A stretch of DNA of 27,061 bases, from the IMG/VR virus record IMGVR_UViG_3300036398_002063, positions 1-27,061 of that record; one strand, 5' to 3'. The first letter of the stretch is position 1; each line of letters opens with the position of its first letter. Below the pieces are notes generated by a model. It saw only the letters and a program-made list of their open reading frames with translations. It searched no databases and had not been told where the DNA came from. A program made the translations under genes and the position numbers. The DNA is from a virus. This document shows, in pieces, positions 7,650-14,016 of this stretch.

Positions 7650-7864
7650 CCATAATAAATAGGATTGGCCCCTAGGGGCAGTGGGGTGGGGGTAGAGAGC
7701 AACCTAGGAGCCAACCTTCATGATTATAACATTCATTTATGTATTAGTTATTAAGCATCGTACAATATCCTGTTAATTAGTAACAAAAAGTTATAATTGG
7801 AATTTAAAAATATAAAGCCAGAGTGTATTGAAATTGTTATAAAAGAGTTATAAAGGTATACATA

Positions 7865-7880
7865 CCAAATGTCCGTTTTG
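7865..7880 (+). repeat. TGTCCG box
   Basis: CCAAATGTCCGTTTTG, 16 bases identical to 13881-13896, and one of six places with an AAATGTCCG-type box. It is probably a protein-binding site. Confidence 0.45.
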
Positions 7881-7984
7881 TCTCAATAGTCCAGGGCATT
7901 GATAGTGTATACTTAAAATATATAAAGAAAAGAAATAACTAACTAGTAAGGTTTTTAAGATATCTTATATATTATATATAGTAG

Positions 7985-8269
7985 TTATTTAGAACGAGAA
8001 ACATACTCAAGTAATATATCGTACATATGATCTAGTTTATCACTAGTTGCTTTACGAAGTTGTTTTGCTTCTTCTTGTTCCGACTTAATTGCCTTGATCT
8101 CATCACGCATACTGGTTCCGCCGTTAGTTTTGGTTTCGGCACGAATATCGCATACCGCTTCGTGAATAGGCTTGATCTGGACTTTAATATACCAACGAAT
8201 AGCACCAACTATGATTGCTCCAATTGAAAGCAAAGTAAGAATAAATTGAGCCCAATCGGTAGTAGTCAT
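7985..8269 (-). CDS. Holin-like small membrane protein
   Basis: 94 residues, ATG 8269. One membrane segment at residues about 7-28 (WAQFILTLLSIGAIIVGAIRWY) is followed by a charged, helical cytoplasmic or periplasmic tail (IKAIKSEQEEAKQLRKATSDKLDHMYDILLEY) that may be coiled coil. This topology matches the DUF2746-type holin-like proteins frequent in actinobacterial phages, though no sequence signature proves it. A holin would let the lysozyme at 1735-2274 or another endolysin act, though a Sec-exported lysozyme would need it less. A TATAAT box (8279-8284, minus) lies 9 nt before ATG. Confidence 0.6.
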   Translation of the reverse strand: MTTTDWAQFILTLLSIGAIIVGAIRWYIKVQIKPIHEAVCDIRAETKTNGGTSMRDEIKAIKSEQEEAKQLRKATSDKLDHMYDILLEYVSRSK

Positions 8270-8336
8270 TGTGGGATTATTATACCATTATTTGAGATTA
8301 AACAAACAAATAAAGGGCTAATTACATGAGACGTGG

Positions 8337-8342
8337 TATACT
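8337..8342 (+). promoter_or_regulatory. TGGTATACTT -10 box before the halogenase gene
   Basis: TATACT within GTGGTATACTT, 31 nt before ATG 8374, with ribosome site AAGGGG. It resembles the GGTATACTT boxes at 15252 and 27055. No good -35 box, so it may be an extended -10 promoter divergent from the holin-like gene. Confidence 0.5.
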
Positions 8343-8373
8343 TATTACGAAGAACTAAAAACAAGGGGTTATT

Positions 8374-9978
8374 ATGAATTCAAATAAAATTTTGATAGTT
8401 GGTGGAGGTTCTGCTGGATGGATGACTGCTGCAACTTTAATAAAGGCATATCCCGACAGAGATATAACCCTTCTGGAAAGCAAACAAATACAAAAAATTG
8501 GTGTTGGTGAGTCAACCAATGCAGGTTTACCAGCATGGCTTTCTTTGTTAGATATAGACTACAAAGACTTTATGGCTTACACTGATGCAGCGTATAAATT
8601 AAGTATAAAGTTTACAGATTTTCATTCTATAGGGGATAACGGTTTTCATTATCCTTTTGGTCATCCTACCCTTCAAAATTTTAAAACAAATCCACCAGGA
8701 GATTGGCATTTTTTAAAACTTATTGAGCCTGAAACAACAAGACAAAGTTATGTAAATTCCATATTCCCAAGTTCTGTACTTATAGATACTAACAAGATGT
8801 ATTTCCCCAAAAACACATATGAGATGGATGGGTTTAGCATGAAGAGAGACTTTGCGTTACAGTTTGACGCTATTAAGTTTGCCTCATGGTTAAAAGAAAG
8901 ATATGCTATGCCAAGGGGTGTAAAACATATTGAGGCAGATGTTGTAAAAGTAAATACTGATGACGATGGAGTATCAAGCATAGTTCTTAGTGATGGAACA
9001 GAGTTATCTGCCGATATTTATATAGACTGCACTGGATTTAAGGGGTTGTTAATAAAAGAAGCACTACAAACACCTTTTGAGTCACATGCTGAGCAACTTC
9101 CTATCAATAGAACCTGGGCGGTTCAATTGCCTTATGAAGATCCAGACAGGGAAGTTGTTAATTATACAAACTGTACTGCATTAGGGTATGGATGGGTCTG
9201 GAATGCCCCACTATATTCTAGAATAGGTACTGGGTATGTTTATTCTGATAGATTTACTACACCAGAAGATGCCTTAGAAGAATTTAAAGAGCACTTGAGA
9301 AAAGAGCACGGAGCACACAGAATAACCGATGATCTTAAATTTAGAGATATTCCGTTTGAGTCTGGAGTAGTGTCAAAGCCATGGAATAAAAATGTTGCCG
9401 CTATAGGTCTATCTGGATTCTTTTTAGAGCCACTAGAATCAACGGGGCTAATGTTTATTCATCAATTTGCAGTAATGCTTACAAAAATGATAATGAATCC
9501 AGTTATCAATAAGTTTGATCAAGAAGCATATAATTTTGAAGTAAAAAGAACTATTAATAATTATTCCGCATTTGTTCAACTACACTATCTATTATCAAGT
9601 CGTAGGGATACAGAGTTTTGGCGGTACATGACAAGCAGAGATGTTCTTCCAAAGACAAGGAACGATGCTAATATGACTACCTTTTTGGCAGAGATAAGAG
9701 GCAAACTAAATACTCAAAATTTTGCTATATCAATTCTTGAGGGTTTTCATTGTATTGCAGTTGGACACGAATGGTATCCAATTAGCCCATTGTCACTTAA
9801 TGAGGTCAAATACAATACACCCTCGATTGATCCAGTGGAAATTGCAAGATCGTTTAAGTCAAACTCTGAGCAACTTAGGGCAAAGTGGTTTAACGTAATA
9901 AAGGACGCACCAACACATTATCAGTTCTTAAAAGAAAATTATCACAGCGCAAAATCCGATCAAGAGTTGCCACTTTAA
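8374..9978 (+). CDS. Flavin-dependent tryptophan-halogenase-like enzyme
   Basis: 534 residues, the usual size of the family. VGGGSAGW (9-16) is the FAD-binding GxGxxG motif; GVGESTNAGLP (43-53) follows in the expected place; Lys75 in AAYKLSIKF aligns with the catalytic lysine of PrnA-type enzymes; GYGWVWNAPL (271-280) is the family's WxWxxP signature, with Ala where Ile is usual; EPLESTG (352-358) supplies the conserved glutamate (Glu355 or Glu352) near the lysine. These motifs predict a FADH2- and O2-dependent enzyme making a bound halogenating species and adding Cl, Br or I to an aromatic substrate. A viral enzyme of this family, VirX1 from a cyanophage, is known to iodinate. No flavin reductase gene is visible nearby. 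The substrate is unknown. Confidence 0.92.
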   Translation: MNSNKILIVGGGSAGWMTAATLIKAYPDRDITLLESKQIQKIGVGESTNAGLPAWLSLLDIDYKDFMAYTDAAYKLSIKFTDFHSIGDNGFHYPFGHPTLQNFKTNPPGDWHFLKLIEPETTRQSYVNSIFPSSVLIDTNKMYFPKNTYEMDGFSMKRDFALQFDAIKFASWLKERYAMPRGVKHIEADVVKVNTDDDGVSSIVLSDGTELSADIYIDCTGFKGLLIKEALQTPFESHAEQLPINRTWAVQLPYEDPDREVVNYTNCTALGYGWVWNAPLYSRIGTGYVYSDRFTTPEDALEEFKEHLRKEHGAHRITDDLKFRDIPFESGVVSKPWNKNVAAIGLSGFFLEPLESTGLMFIHQFAVMLTKMIMNPVINKFDQEAYNFEVKRTINNYSAFVQLHYLLSSRRDTEFWRYMTSRDVLPKTRNDANMTTFLAEIRGKLNTQNFAISILEGFHCIAVGHEWYPISPLSLNEVKYNTPSIDPVEIARSFKSNSEQLRAKWFNVIKDAPTHYQFLKENYHSAKSDQELPL

Positions 9979-10113
9979 AATATTTTTCTTTAAGGTTCGC
10001 CCGATAAGACTTTGACGCTTAAAAGTCGCCGAAATAGAGGTTATTAAACCACCTATGTACAAACCTTGCATTAATAATGCTATATGTACACGTATTGGTA
10101 ACAAATTGTTATA

Positions 10114-10143
10114 TTGGACAAGGGTAAGGTTTTGCGGTACAAT
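10114..10143 (+). promoter_or_regulatory. Promoter upstream of the six-cysteine gene
   Basis: TTGGAC (10114-10119), 18-base spacer, TACAAT (10138-10143). The predicted start site lies at or beside ATG 10150, so the first product could be leaderless. The stretch before it (9979-10113) has only weak hairpins, such as GACTTT...AAAGTC, that could end the halogenase transcript. Confidence 0.5.
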
Positions 10144-10149
10144 AGTAAT

Positions 10150-10218
10150 ATGGCATACAAACCAAATTTCCAGGCTAAGGTAGTATCTAGTATTAGTTAT
10201 AGGCTACTGTATATATAG
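10150..10218 (+). CDS. Possible 22-residue leader peptide
   Basis: ATG 6 nt after the TACAAT box opens a short frame beginning MAYKPNFQAKVV and ending in TAG at 10218, 22 bases before ATG 10241. It could be a leaderless upstream peptide or chance. Nothing else supports it. Confidence 0.3.
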   Translation: MAYKPNFQAKVVSSISYRLLYI

Positions 10219-10240
10219 GCGAACCAGAGAGACTTGTTAT

Positions 10241-10441
10241 ATGAGCGATGATGTTAATATAGGTGATTGGCTTAATCCTTTTTCGCCTAGAGCCAGTGAA
10301 GACTTGGCTGAGTCCCGTTTGAAAATTTGTCAAGGTTGTGAGTTCTTTAAGAAAAATGGATCCCGCTGTAAAAAATGTAATTGCTTTATGAAGGCTAAGA
10401 CTTCTCTGGAACAAGCAAAATGTCCTGTTGGTAAATGGTAG
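10241..10441 (+). CDS. Six-cysteine small protein (DUF6171-like), second copy
   Basis: 66 residues with cysteines at 30, 33, 43, 46, 48 and 61 and the ending CPVGKW. It is clearly related to the protein at 2722-2940, which lies in the tail block on the other strand. Both have a W-x-L-x-P segment near the N-terminus (DWLNPF here, WDLLNP there). A zinc or Fe-S site is likely. Standing between the halogenase and two mutually similar genes, it may belong to that functional group, but the reaction or partner is unknown. Confidence 0.75.
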   Translation: MSDDVNIGDWLNPFSPRASEDLAESRLKICQGCEFFKKNGSRCKKCNCFMKAKTSLEQAKCPVGKW

Positions 10442-10481
10442 GCACAAATGTGGTATATACTTATAGAAAAGGGGTTAGAGT

Positions 10482-11201
10482 ATGTTTAAGAAAAATGAAA
10501 AACCATTAATTGAGTTTGTAGCAACAATAGAAGGTTTGGAAGAATTTGAAGAGATTACTCCGAAGCCAACAAAATCTTTTATTCCACAGTGGTTTAAAGA
10601 TGCACCAAATAATCCAGACTCTATAAAAATGTGTCCCTCTTTTCCAGATTTTTTCTCACAAGGATATGTAATACCAGCATGGCAAGATATTTTGCTACAG
10701 TATGACAAAAAAACTATGAACTGGAATATTCAATCTGCAGGAGTATTCTTTGAATGGGGTATCCACCACAATGGTCAGTTTTTAGATTTTGCAGATGTAA
10801 CTACCCCCGTTGATAAAAAAGAAGTAAGTATTATATTTAAGGCAAACTCTCCTTGGTCTATTGTTACACCAAAAGGTTGGAGTGTCTTGCAGTTGCCTAT
10901 GTTTTATAACTTTGAGCATGAATTTAGCGTTACTCCAGGAATTATAGATACAGATCTTTATCATGAAATTAATATGCAGGTCTTGTTCCCTGCAGATAAA
11001 AATGAAATATTCATTAAGAGAGGAACCCCTCTGGCGATGTTTATTCCTTTTAAAAGAACCAAATACAAACATGTTGTAAGAAAACAAAATAAAAAAGACA
11101 AGAAAGTGGTAAGTCAAAATCACCTCTACTTAGAGTCTCATTTTCTAGGAAGTGGTGCTTATAGAAAAATGCAAAGAAAAAGAGATAAAGAAAGTGAATA
11201 A
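10482..11201 (+). CDS. Phage protein of unknown function, paralogue of the next gene
   Basis: 239 residues, ATG 10482 after AAAAGGGG; a TATACT box lies at 10456-10461. The N-terminal half contains MCPSFPDFFSQGYVIPAW, then a beta-rich half with SPWSIVTPKGWSVLQLPMFY and TPLAMFIPFKR; the C-terminus is basic (KHVVRKQNKKDKK). The order C-P-[AS]-F-x-D, a proline-rich Phe/Tyr strand, and a G-x-P-L-x-[MY] strand recurs in the next gene, so the two are distant paralogues. The composition suggests a jelly-roll type barrel. It may match the uncharacterised DUF6065 group, which I cannot verify here. Context hints at cooperation with the halogenase. Confidence 0.7.
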   Translation: MFKKNEKPLIEFVATIEGLEEFEEITPKPTKSFIPQWFKDAPNNPDSIKMCPSFPDFFSQGYVIPAWQDILLQYDKKTMNWNIQSAGVFFEWGIHHNGQFLDFADVTTPVDKKEVSIIFKANSPWSIVTPKGWSVLQLPMFYNFEHEFSVTPGIIDTDLYHEINMQVLFPADKNEIFIKRGTPLAMFIPFKRTKYKHVVRKQNKKDKKVVSQNHLYLESHFLGSGAYRKMQRKRDKESE

Positions 11202-11952
11202 AAAACCATTAAAGGTGTACTGGGCCCCAGGAGTATATAACTCAGAAGAGGACCTATCATTTTTTTACAGTAAGCCCGAAAGTCTTTTTAACAATGCCCG
11301 AAAGTTTCGTAAAAAAGAAAATTCACAACCAGGAATTCTTGCTTGTCCTGCATTTACAGATCTCTACAAAAGAGTTGCAGTCTTTACTTCTCCAATAACA
11401 TGTAAATATGAATTTGATTATACAGATAAAAATAAAATGCTTAGACCTATGACCAAAGCAGAATTACCCCTAATCCGTAACTCTAGAGAAGACATGTTTG
11501 ATTATGGTCCTATATTCTTTTTATCCCTTGGTCCTTTGCTTTTTGCAGAAGAGCCAGTTGTAATGAGATTTACACCACCATATTTTCATAAACCACAATA
11601 TACGCAAGATGGAACCGTCATGCCAGGAGAGTTTAATATTGGTGAATGGTTTAGGCCACTTAGTTTTGAGTTACAGATGTGGAATCATAAAGGAGAAATT
11701 AAGTTTGTTGAAGGTGAGCCTTTAATGTATCTTGAATTTTTTACAGATCGTCCCATTGAACTAATACGGTTTGACCACACAGAGGTTATACATAAATATG
11801 TAAAAACCATGCTAAAGGTAAGTACTGCATTTGGAAAATCTCCTATTGCTAAAAAATATGAAAGATTTAGGAATGTTGGAATGCGTGAAAAGATTCTTAA
11901 AGAGATTAAGAACAACCTTGTTGGCAACGAATCAGTTATGCTGGAAAACTAA
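11194..11952 (+). CDS. Phage protein of unknown function, paralogue of the previous gene
   Basis: 252 residues from GTG 11194, which overlaps the previous stop by eight bases; an earlier in-frame GTG at 11152 would give a long overlap and is less likely. ILACPAFTDLYKRVAVFTSP matches the Cys-Pro-Phe segment of the previous protein; PPYFHKPQ...PGEFNIGEWFRPLSFELQM and EGEPLMYLEFFTDRP match its LPMFYNFEHEF...PGIIDTDLYHEINMQ and RGTPLAMFIPF. The basic C-terminus is helical. No catalytic residues can be named. The two probably arose by duplication and may form a heterodimer. Confidence 0.7.
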   Translation: MNKKPLKVYWAPGVYNSEEDLSFFYSKPESLFNNARKFRKKENSQPGILACPAFTDLYKRVAVFTSPITCKYEFDYTDKNKMLRPMTKAELPLIRNSREDMFDYGPIFFLSLGPLLFAEEPVVMRFTPPYFHKPQYTQDGTVMPGEFNIGEWFRPLSFELQMWNHKGEIKFVEGEPLMYLEFFTDRPIELIRFDHTEVIHKYVKTMLKVSTAFGKSPIAKKYERFRNVGMREKILKEIKNNLVGNESVMLEN

Positions 11953-11974
11953 ACACTTATTCTTAAAATAAGGT

Positions 11975-12169
11975 CTAAGGCTCTAGAGGTGTAACATCAT
12001 CCTTGCATGAACAATTATCACAGCATGCTTCTTCAGAGGTCTTTAGTTCCAAACCATCGTTTTCCACCCATGATATATCTCTACCCATAGAGTCTGTCTT
12101 AGGCATGTGGTTTGACTCAAATTGTAATCCTGGATCCCAGGCTGCTTCAAAGTTATCTAGTATTCCCAT
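11975..12169 (-). CDS. Small acidic protein with a CCxxCxC motif
   Basis: 64 residues, from ATG 12169. It is acidic, with a C-terminal EEACCDNCSCKDD cluster that could bind metal. A GGTATAAT box at 12177-12182 (minus) ends 7 nt before ATG, so the transcript would be leaderless. It converges on the gene ending at 11952. No family recognised. The region 12183-12342 upstream is AT-rich and shows no gene. Confidence 0.6.
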   Translation of the reverse strand: MGILDNFEAAWDPGLQFESNHMPKTDSMGRDISWVENDGLELKTSEEACCDNCSCKDDVTPLEP

Positions 12170-12342
12170 AGGAATTATTATACCTTATTCTGGATATTCT
12201 TGTCTATCCCCCCGAAAATCTGAAAAATATTATAAATTCACTTTTACCAAAATCTGAATATTTTTCTGAGATGTACGATACACATAATAAAAAAGAAAAT
12301 GACAAAAGAATAGTGAGCACGTATACACGCACCCACTAGATC

Positions 12343-12528
12343 TTATTGTATTTGTTTTGTGCCTTGCACGTAACCATTTATTCCAAGCAAATCGCAGGTT
12401 ATTTTTACACGTTGATTTTCGTGCAATGTAGACCTAAATAATTCTACAAAATCAAATGCTTCTTGTTTAGACATCAGTTTTATTTTGCGAGTGTTACCTT
12501 GCATAGATGTTAATGTAATGTCTATCAT
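12343..12528 (-). CDS. Small protein of the LTSFNG family, copy on the minus strand
   Basis: 61 residues from ATG 12528, whose ATGA overlaps the upstream stop; a TTG 15 bases earlier is less likely. The protein starts MIDITLTSMQGNTRKIKL and ends VKITCDLLGINGYVQGTKQ. Two homologues are encoded on the plus strand at 13222-13398 and 14193-14369 (ITLKLTSFNGTTKAM...LQVSCDTLGISGHLKG). The family has an N-terminal beta hairpin and a conserved [ST]CD-x-LGI-[SN]G-[HY] ending. Function unknown. It is the second gene of a pair that is duplicated in inverted orientation. Confidence 0.75.
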   Translation of the reverse strand: MIDITLTSMQGNTRKIKLMSKQEAFDFVELFRSTLHENQRVKITCDLLGINGYVQGTKQIQ

Positions 12529-12701
12529 CGAGTCACCGACCAATTAGACCACCAAGGCAATCGGTCTGGGTCTTCTATCCAGAATCGGTCAATGTTATTT
12601 TCACACACCTCGCAGAAGGTGTATTGTGTATCTGATACCTCAGATATAGCGGATAGATGAGGGGTATGCTCTTTGCATACTATGTTTGTTAATGTAGTCA
12701 T
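12525..12701 (-). CDS. Small CxxH/CxxC zinc-finger-like protein, minus-strand copy
   Basis: 58 residues from ATG 12701, with AAAGGTGG ribosome site; an in-frame GTG nine bases upstream lies inside that site and is not favoured. C9-x2-H12 and C30-x2-C33 form a likely zinc site, followed by ENNIDRFW...DPDRLPWWSNW. The protein at 14017-14193 has the same length and layout (ENNISRYY...DPERLPMWTDW). Both are followed by an LTSFNG-family gene, so a two-gene unit is present twice. The function may be a small DNA- or protein-binding adaptor. Confidence 0.75.
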   Translation of the reverse strand: MTTLTNIVCKEHTPHLSAISEVSDTQYTFCEVCENNIDRFWIEDPDRLPWWSNWSVTR

Positions 12702-12737
12702 TTTGACCACCTTTCTTTTTTAATTCTTATAGTAGTA

Positions 12738-12766
12738 ATACTAGCATACATTTGCCCAAAAGTCAA
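12738..12766 (-). promoter_or_regulatory. Minus-strand promoter of the 12701 operon
   Basis: On the minus strand TTGACT (12761-12766), 17-base spacer, TAGTAT (12738-12743). The string GTATGCTAGTATTA also occurs in the plus-strand promoter at 15119-15147, so the two are copies. Confidence 0.75.
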
Positions 12767-12787
12767 TTCTTGGCACGGCGTGTCGTA

Positions 12788-12803
12788 TGTGATTTACACC
12801 ACA
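12788..12803. promoter_or_regulatory. CRP/GlxR-like palindrome 1
   Basis: TGTGA-tttaca-CCACA, one mismatch to TGTGA-N6-TCACA. Its centre lies about 65 bases upstream of the predicted start of the minus-strand promoter. Confidence 0.6.
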
Positions 12804-12825
12804 CAGCCCGGCGTAAAGTTATCCA

Positions 12826-12841
12826 CATGATCTAGATCACA
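12826..12841. promoter_or_regulatory. CRP/GlxR-like palindrome 2
   Basis: CATGA-tctaga-TCACA, one mismatch. It overlaps a DnaA box and is followed by CCAGAATT. Confidence 0.55.
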
Positions 12842-12866
12842 TCCAGAATTGAGCGTAAGTTATCCA

Positions 12867-12882
12867 CATGACCTACATCACA
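12867..12882. promoter_or_regulatory. CRP/GlxR-like palindrome 3
   Basis: CATGA-cctaca-TCACA, one mismatch. Its centre is about 76 bases before the predicted start site of the plus-strand promoter at 12916-12944. Confidence 0.6.
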
Positions 12883-12885
12883 TTT

Positions 12886-12901
12886 CGAAATGTCCGATTT
12901 G
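12886..12901 (+). repeat. TGTCCG box
   Basis: CGAAATGTCCGATTTG, between a CRP-like site and the plus-strand promoter. Confidence 0.45.
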
Positions 12902-12915
12902 TCATACTTACTGGC

Positions 12916-12944
12916 TAGTAGATGTCAGACCCCTCTGCTATACT
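12916..12944 (+). promoter_or_regulatory. TGTCAG-class promoter of the 12991 operon
   Basis: TGTCAG (12923-12928), 10 bases, TATACT (12939-12944). The -35 position (TAGTAG) is poor. The -10 is flanked by the inverted repeat CTATACTTCTAAGTATAG. The arrangement is copied almost exactly at 13933-13961. Confidence 0.7.
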
Positions 12945-12990
12945 TCTAAGTATAGAAAGTTAAAAAGTATTTAACAAGAAAGGAGTCAAA

Positions 12991-13221
12991 ATGACTCACT
13001 CAATAAATAACTACTACTCAGAAATTCGTAGCGATATTGCTAAAGAATTTGGATTAGAGGCAGGTGGCTATGCGCCACAACCTAAAATGATACCTATCCG
13101 AATTGCTCAACGCATAAACGATAAGTATCCACCTACCTATGAGGGTAGAAAAATTATTCTTCACCCTATGGCTAAGCGTATTGCTAAGCGATATATGTCT
13201 ATCGTTATGGAGGCTAAATAA
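12991..13221 (+). CDS. Small basic phage protein
   Basis: 76 residues, ATG 12991 with AAAGGAGTC. Basic C-terminal half with the helices IPIRIAQRINDKY and HPMAKRIAKRYMSIVMEAK. No cysteines or membrane segment. The basic helices could bind nucleic acid, but I do not recognise a family. It is the first gene of a five-gene operon whose members abut or overlap. Confidence 0.65.
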   Translation: MTHSINNYYSEIRSDIAKEFGLEAGGYAPQPKMIPIRIAQRINDKYPPTYEGRKIILHPMAKRIAKRYMSIVMEAK

Positions 13222-13398
13222 ATGATACAAATTAAATTGACATCTTTTAATGGTAATGTAAAGCGTGTAGATTTTTCTACCGCATACCTTGCTAAACAAT
13301 ACATAAACGCACTACCTAGTGCACTACCTAAAACAATTACCCTGCAAGTGTCTTGCGACGCTCTAGGTATCTCTGGACATATCAAAGGAGTAAAATAA
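13222..13398 (+). CDS. Small protein of the LTSFNG family
   Basis: 58 residues; ATG directly follows the previous TAA and TAATG joins it to the next gene. MIQIKLTSFNGNVKRVDF and LQVSCDALGISGHIKGVK match 14193-14369 almost residue for residue, and 12343-12528 more loosely. Unlike those two copies, it is not preceded by a CxxH/CxxC gene. The function is unknown; the conserved SCD-LGISGH end suggests a ligand or metal site. Confidence 0.75.
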   Translation: MIQIKLTSFNGNVKRVDFSTAYLAKQYINALPSALPKTITLQVSCDALGISGHIKGVK

Positions 13399-13562
13399 TG
13401 AGTACACTCTATGCACAAAATTCCGTTTGCGGAAAATCACTTTCATATGCAGATGCATATGATATAAATTTAAATCCTGAAGGATTTATATGTTGCGATA
13501 ATTGCAAATCTATTTTAATCTGCCGTAAGGCTTGGGACTTTCTCTACAAGGGGGCAAAATAA
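13398..13562 (+). CDS. Small cysteine-rich protein
   Basis: 54 residues from ATG 13398 (TAATG overlap); an upstream in-frame ATG would overlap the previous gene by 45 bases and is not used here. Cysteines at 11, 32, 33, 36 and 42 include CCDNC, suggesting a zinc site. It ends with a Trp/Phe/Tyr helix (KAWDFLYKGAK). No family recognised. Confidence 0.65.
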   Translation: MSTLYAQNSVCGKSLSYADAYDINLNPEGFICCDNCKSILICRKAWDFLYKGAK

Positions 13563-13747
13563 TGAAAACAGAATTCGAAAAAGAATTAGAAATAAAAGAG
13601 GCATATAACGCAATGCTTGATGAGTGTTATCCAGAAATAAAAATCGGATACTCTACATTTACCGCTTCAGAAATTCTTTTTAATTGCGATCCCGTTATGT
13701 ATCATCAGGGACTTTTAGATTTTGAGGATGGAATGAACGATGAGTAA
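13562..13747 (+). CDS. Small acidic phage protein
   Basis: 61 residues from ATG 13562 (TAATG overlap). It starts with a charged helix (EFEKELEIKEAYNAMLDE) and continues with STFTASEILFNCDPVMYHQGLLDFEDG, a pattern common in small actinophage proteins of unknown role (S-x(2)-L-x(3)-D-x(2)-[AMY]-[YH]-x(2)-G-x-[LF]-D). Acidic overall; cytoplasmic. Confidence 0.65.
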   Translation: MKTEFEKELEIKEAYNAMLDECYPEIKIGYSTFTASEILFNCDPVMYHQGLLDFEDGMNDE

Positions 13748-13832
13748 TTTTTTTGTAAGTGGTAACGCATTGTTTTGGTTTTCAATGATTTGTTTTATTG
13801 CTGGATCTTATTTATTTGTGAAAGGCGAATGA
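13740..13832 (+). CDS. 30-residue single-pass membrane peptide
   Basis: ATG 13740 overlaps the previous stop by eight bases. Residues about 10-26 (LFWFSMICFIAGSYLFV) form one membrane segment, with a short KGE tail. It is the last gene of its operon. Small membrane peptides of this sort in phages may modify the host membrane; no function can be named. Confidence 0.55.
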   Translation: MSNFFVSGNALFWFSMICFIAGSYLFVKGE

Positions 13833-13845
13833 AAGCCCGGCCTTT

Positions 13846-13861
13846 TCGAACACTTGTTCGT
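13846..13861. promoter_or_regulatory. LexA/SOS-type box
   Basis: TCGAACACTTGTTCGT: the core CGAAC-N4-GTTCG is a perfect palindrome and matches the SOS box of Actinobacteria and Firmicutes. It directly abuts a perfect CRP-like palindrome and lies about 110 bases before the predicted start of the 14017 operon. Confidence 0.65.
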
Positions 13862-13876
13862 GTGATGTACTTCACA
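13861..13876. promoter_or_regulatory. CRP/GlxR-like palindrome 4 (perfect)
   Basis: TGTGA-tgtact-TCACA, no mismatch; its first base is the last base of the SOS-type box. Confidence 0.65.
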
Positions 13877-13880
13877 TATC

Positions 13881-13896
13881 CCAAATGTCCGTTTTG
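13881..13896 (+). repeat. TGTCCG box
   Basis: CCAAATGTCCGTTTTG, identical over 16 bases to 7865-7880. Confidence 0.45.
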
Positions 13897-13932
13897 GTAT
13901 ATTTTATGGTGATAATTTACTTTACATAATGT

Positions 13933-13961
13933 GTGTCAATGTCAGACCCCCCTGCTATACT
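13933..13961 (+). promoter_or_regulatory. TGTCAG-class promoter of the 14017 operon
   Basis: TGTCAG (13940-13945), 10 bases, TATACT (13956-13961), flanked by CTATACTTCTAGGTATAG. It is a near copy of the promoter at 12916-12944, so the promoter was duplicated along with the gene families downstream. Confidence 0.7.
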
Positions 13962-14016
13962 TCTAGGTATAGAAGGTTGAAAAAGAAGTAAGCCCCTTAA
14001 AGAAAGGAAGTCCACA

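Larger units (their letters stand above)
7637..7984. other. AT-rich intergenic region, about 350 bases
   Basis: No convincing gene. It holds the leaderless promoter of 7636, a CCAAATGTCCGTTTTG box (7865-7880) identical to one at 13881-13896, a possible TATACT box near 7909, and long A/T runs near 7960-7985. The AT-rich end may act as terminator or flexible DNA after the holin-like gene. Confidence 0.5.
12813..12890 (+). repeat. Tandem 40-base direct repeat, each with a DnaA box and a CRP-like site
   Basis: Two imperfect copies begin GCGTAAAGTT (12811) and GCGTAAGTT (12853). Each runs on into TTATCCACA (12819-12827 and 12860-12868), a perfect DnaA box, then CATGA-N6-TCACA (12826-12841 and 12867-12882), overlapping it by two bases. 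The duplication lies in the centre of the divergent promoter region. Confidence 0.75.

Noticed and set aside
7637-7714. N-terminal extension of the 7223 gene to TTG 7714
   Set aside because: A TATAAT box lies inside the extension 7 nt before ATG 7636, and the extension is proline/leucine-rich with no match to its paralogues.
10782-11123. Minus-strand open frame of 113 codons
   Set aside because: It is antisense to 10482-11201 and has odd composition and no start signals.
12003-12257. Plus-strand open frame opposite 11975-12169
   Set aside because: The minus-strand frame has a matching leaderless promoter; the plus-strand frame has neither promoter nor ribosome site.
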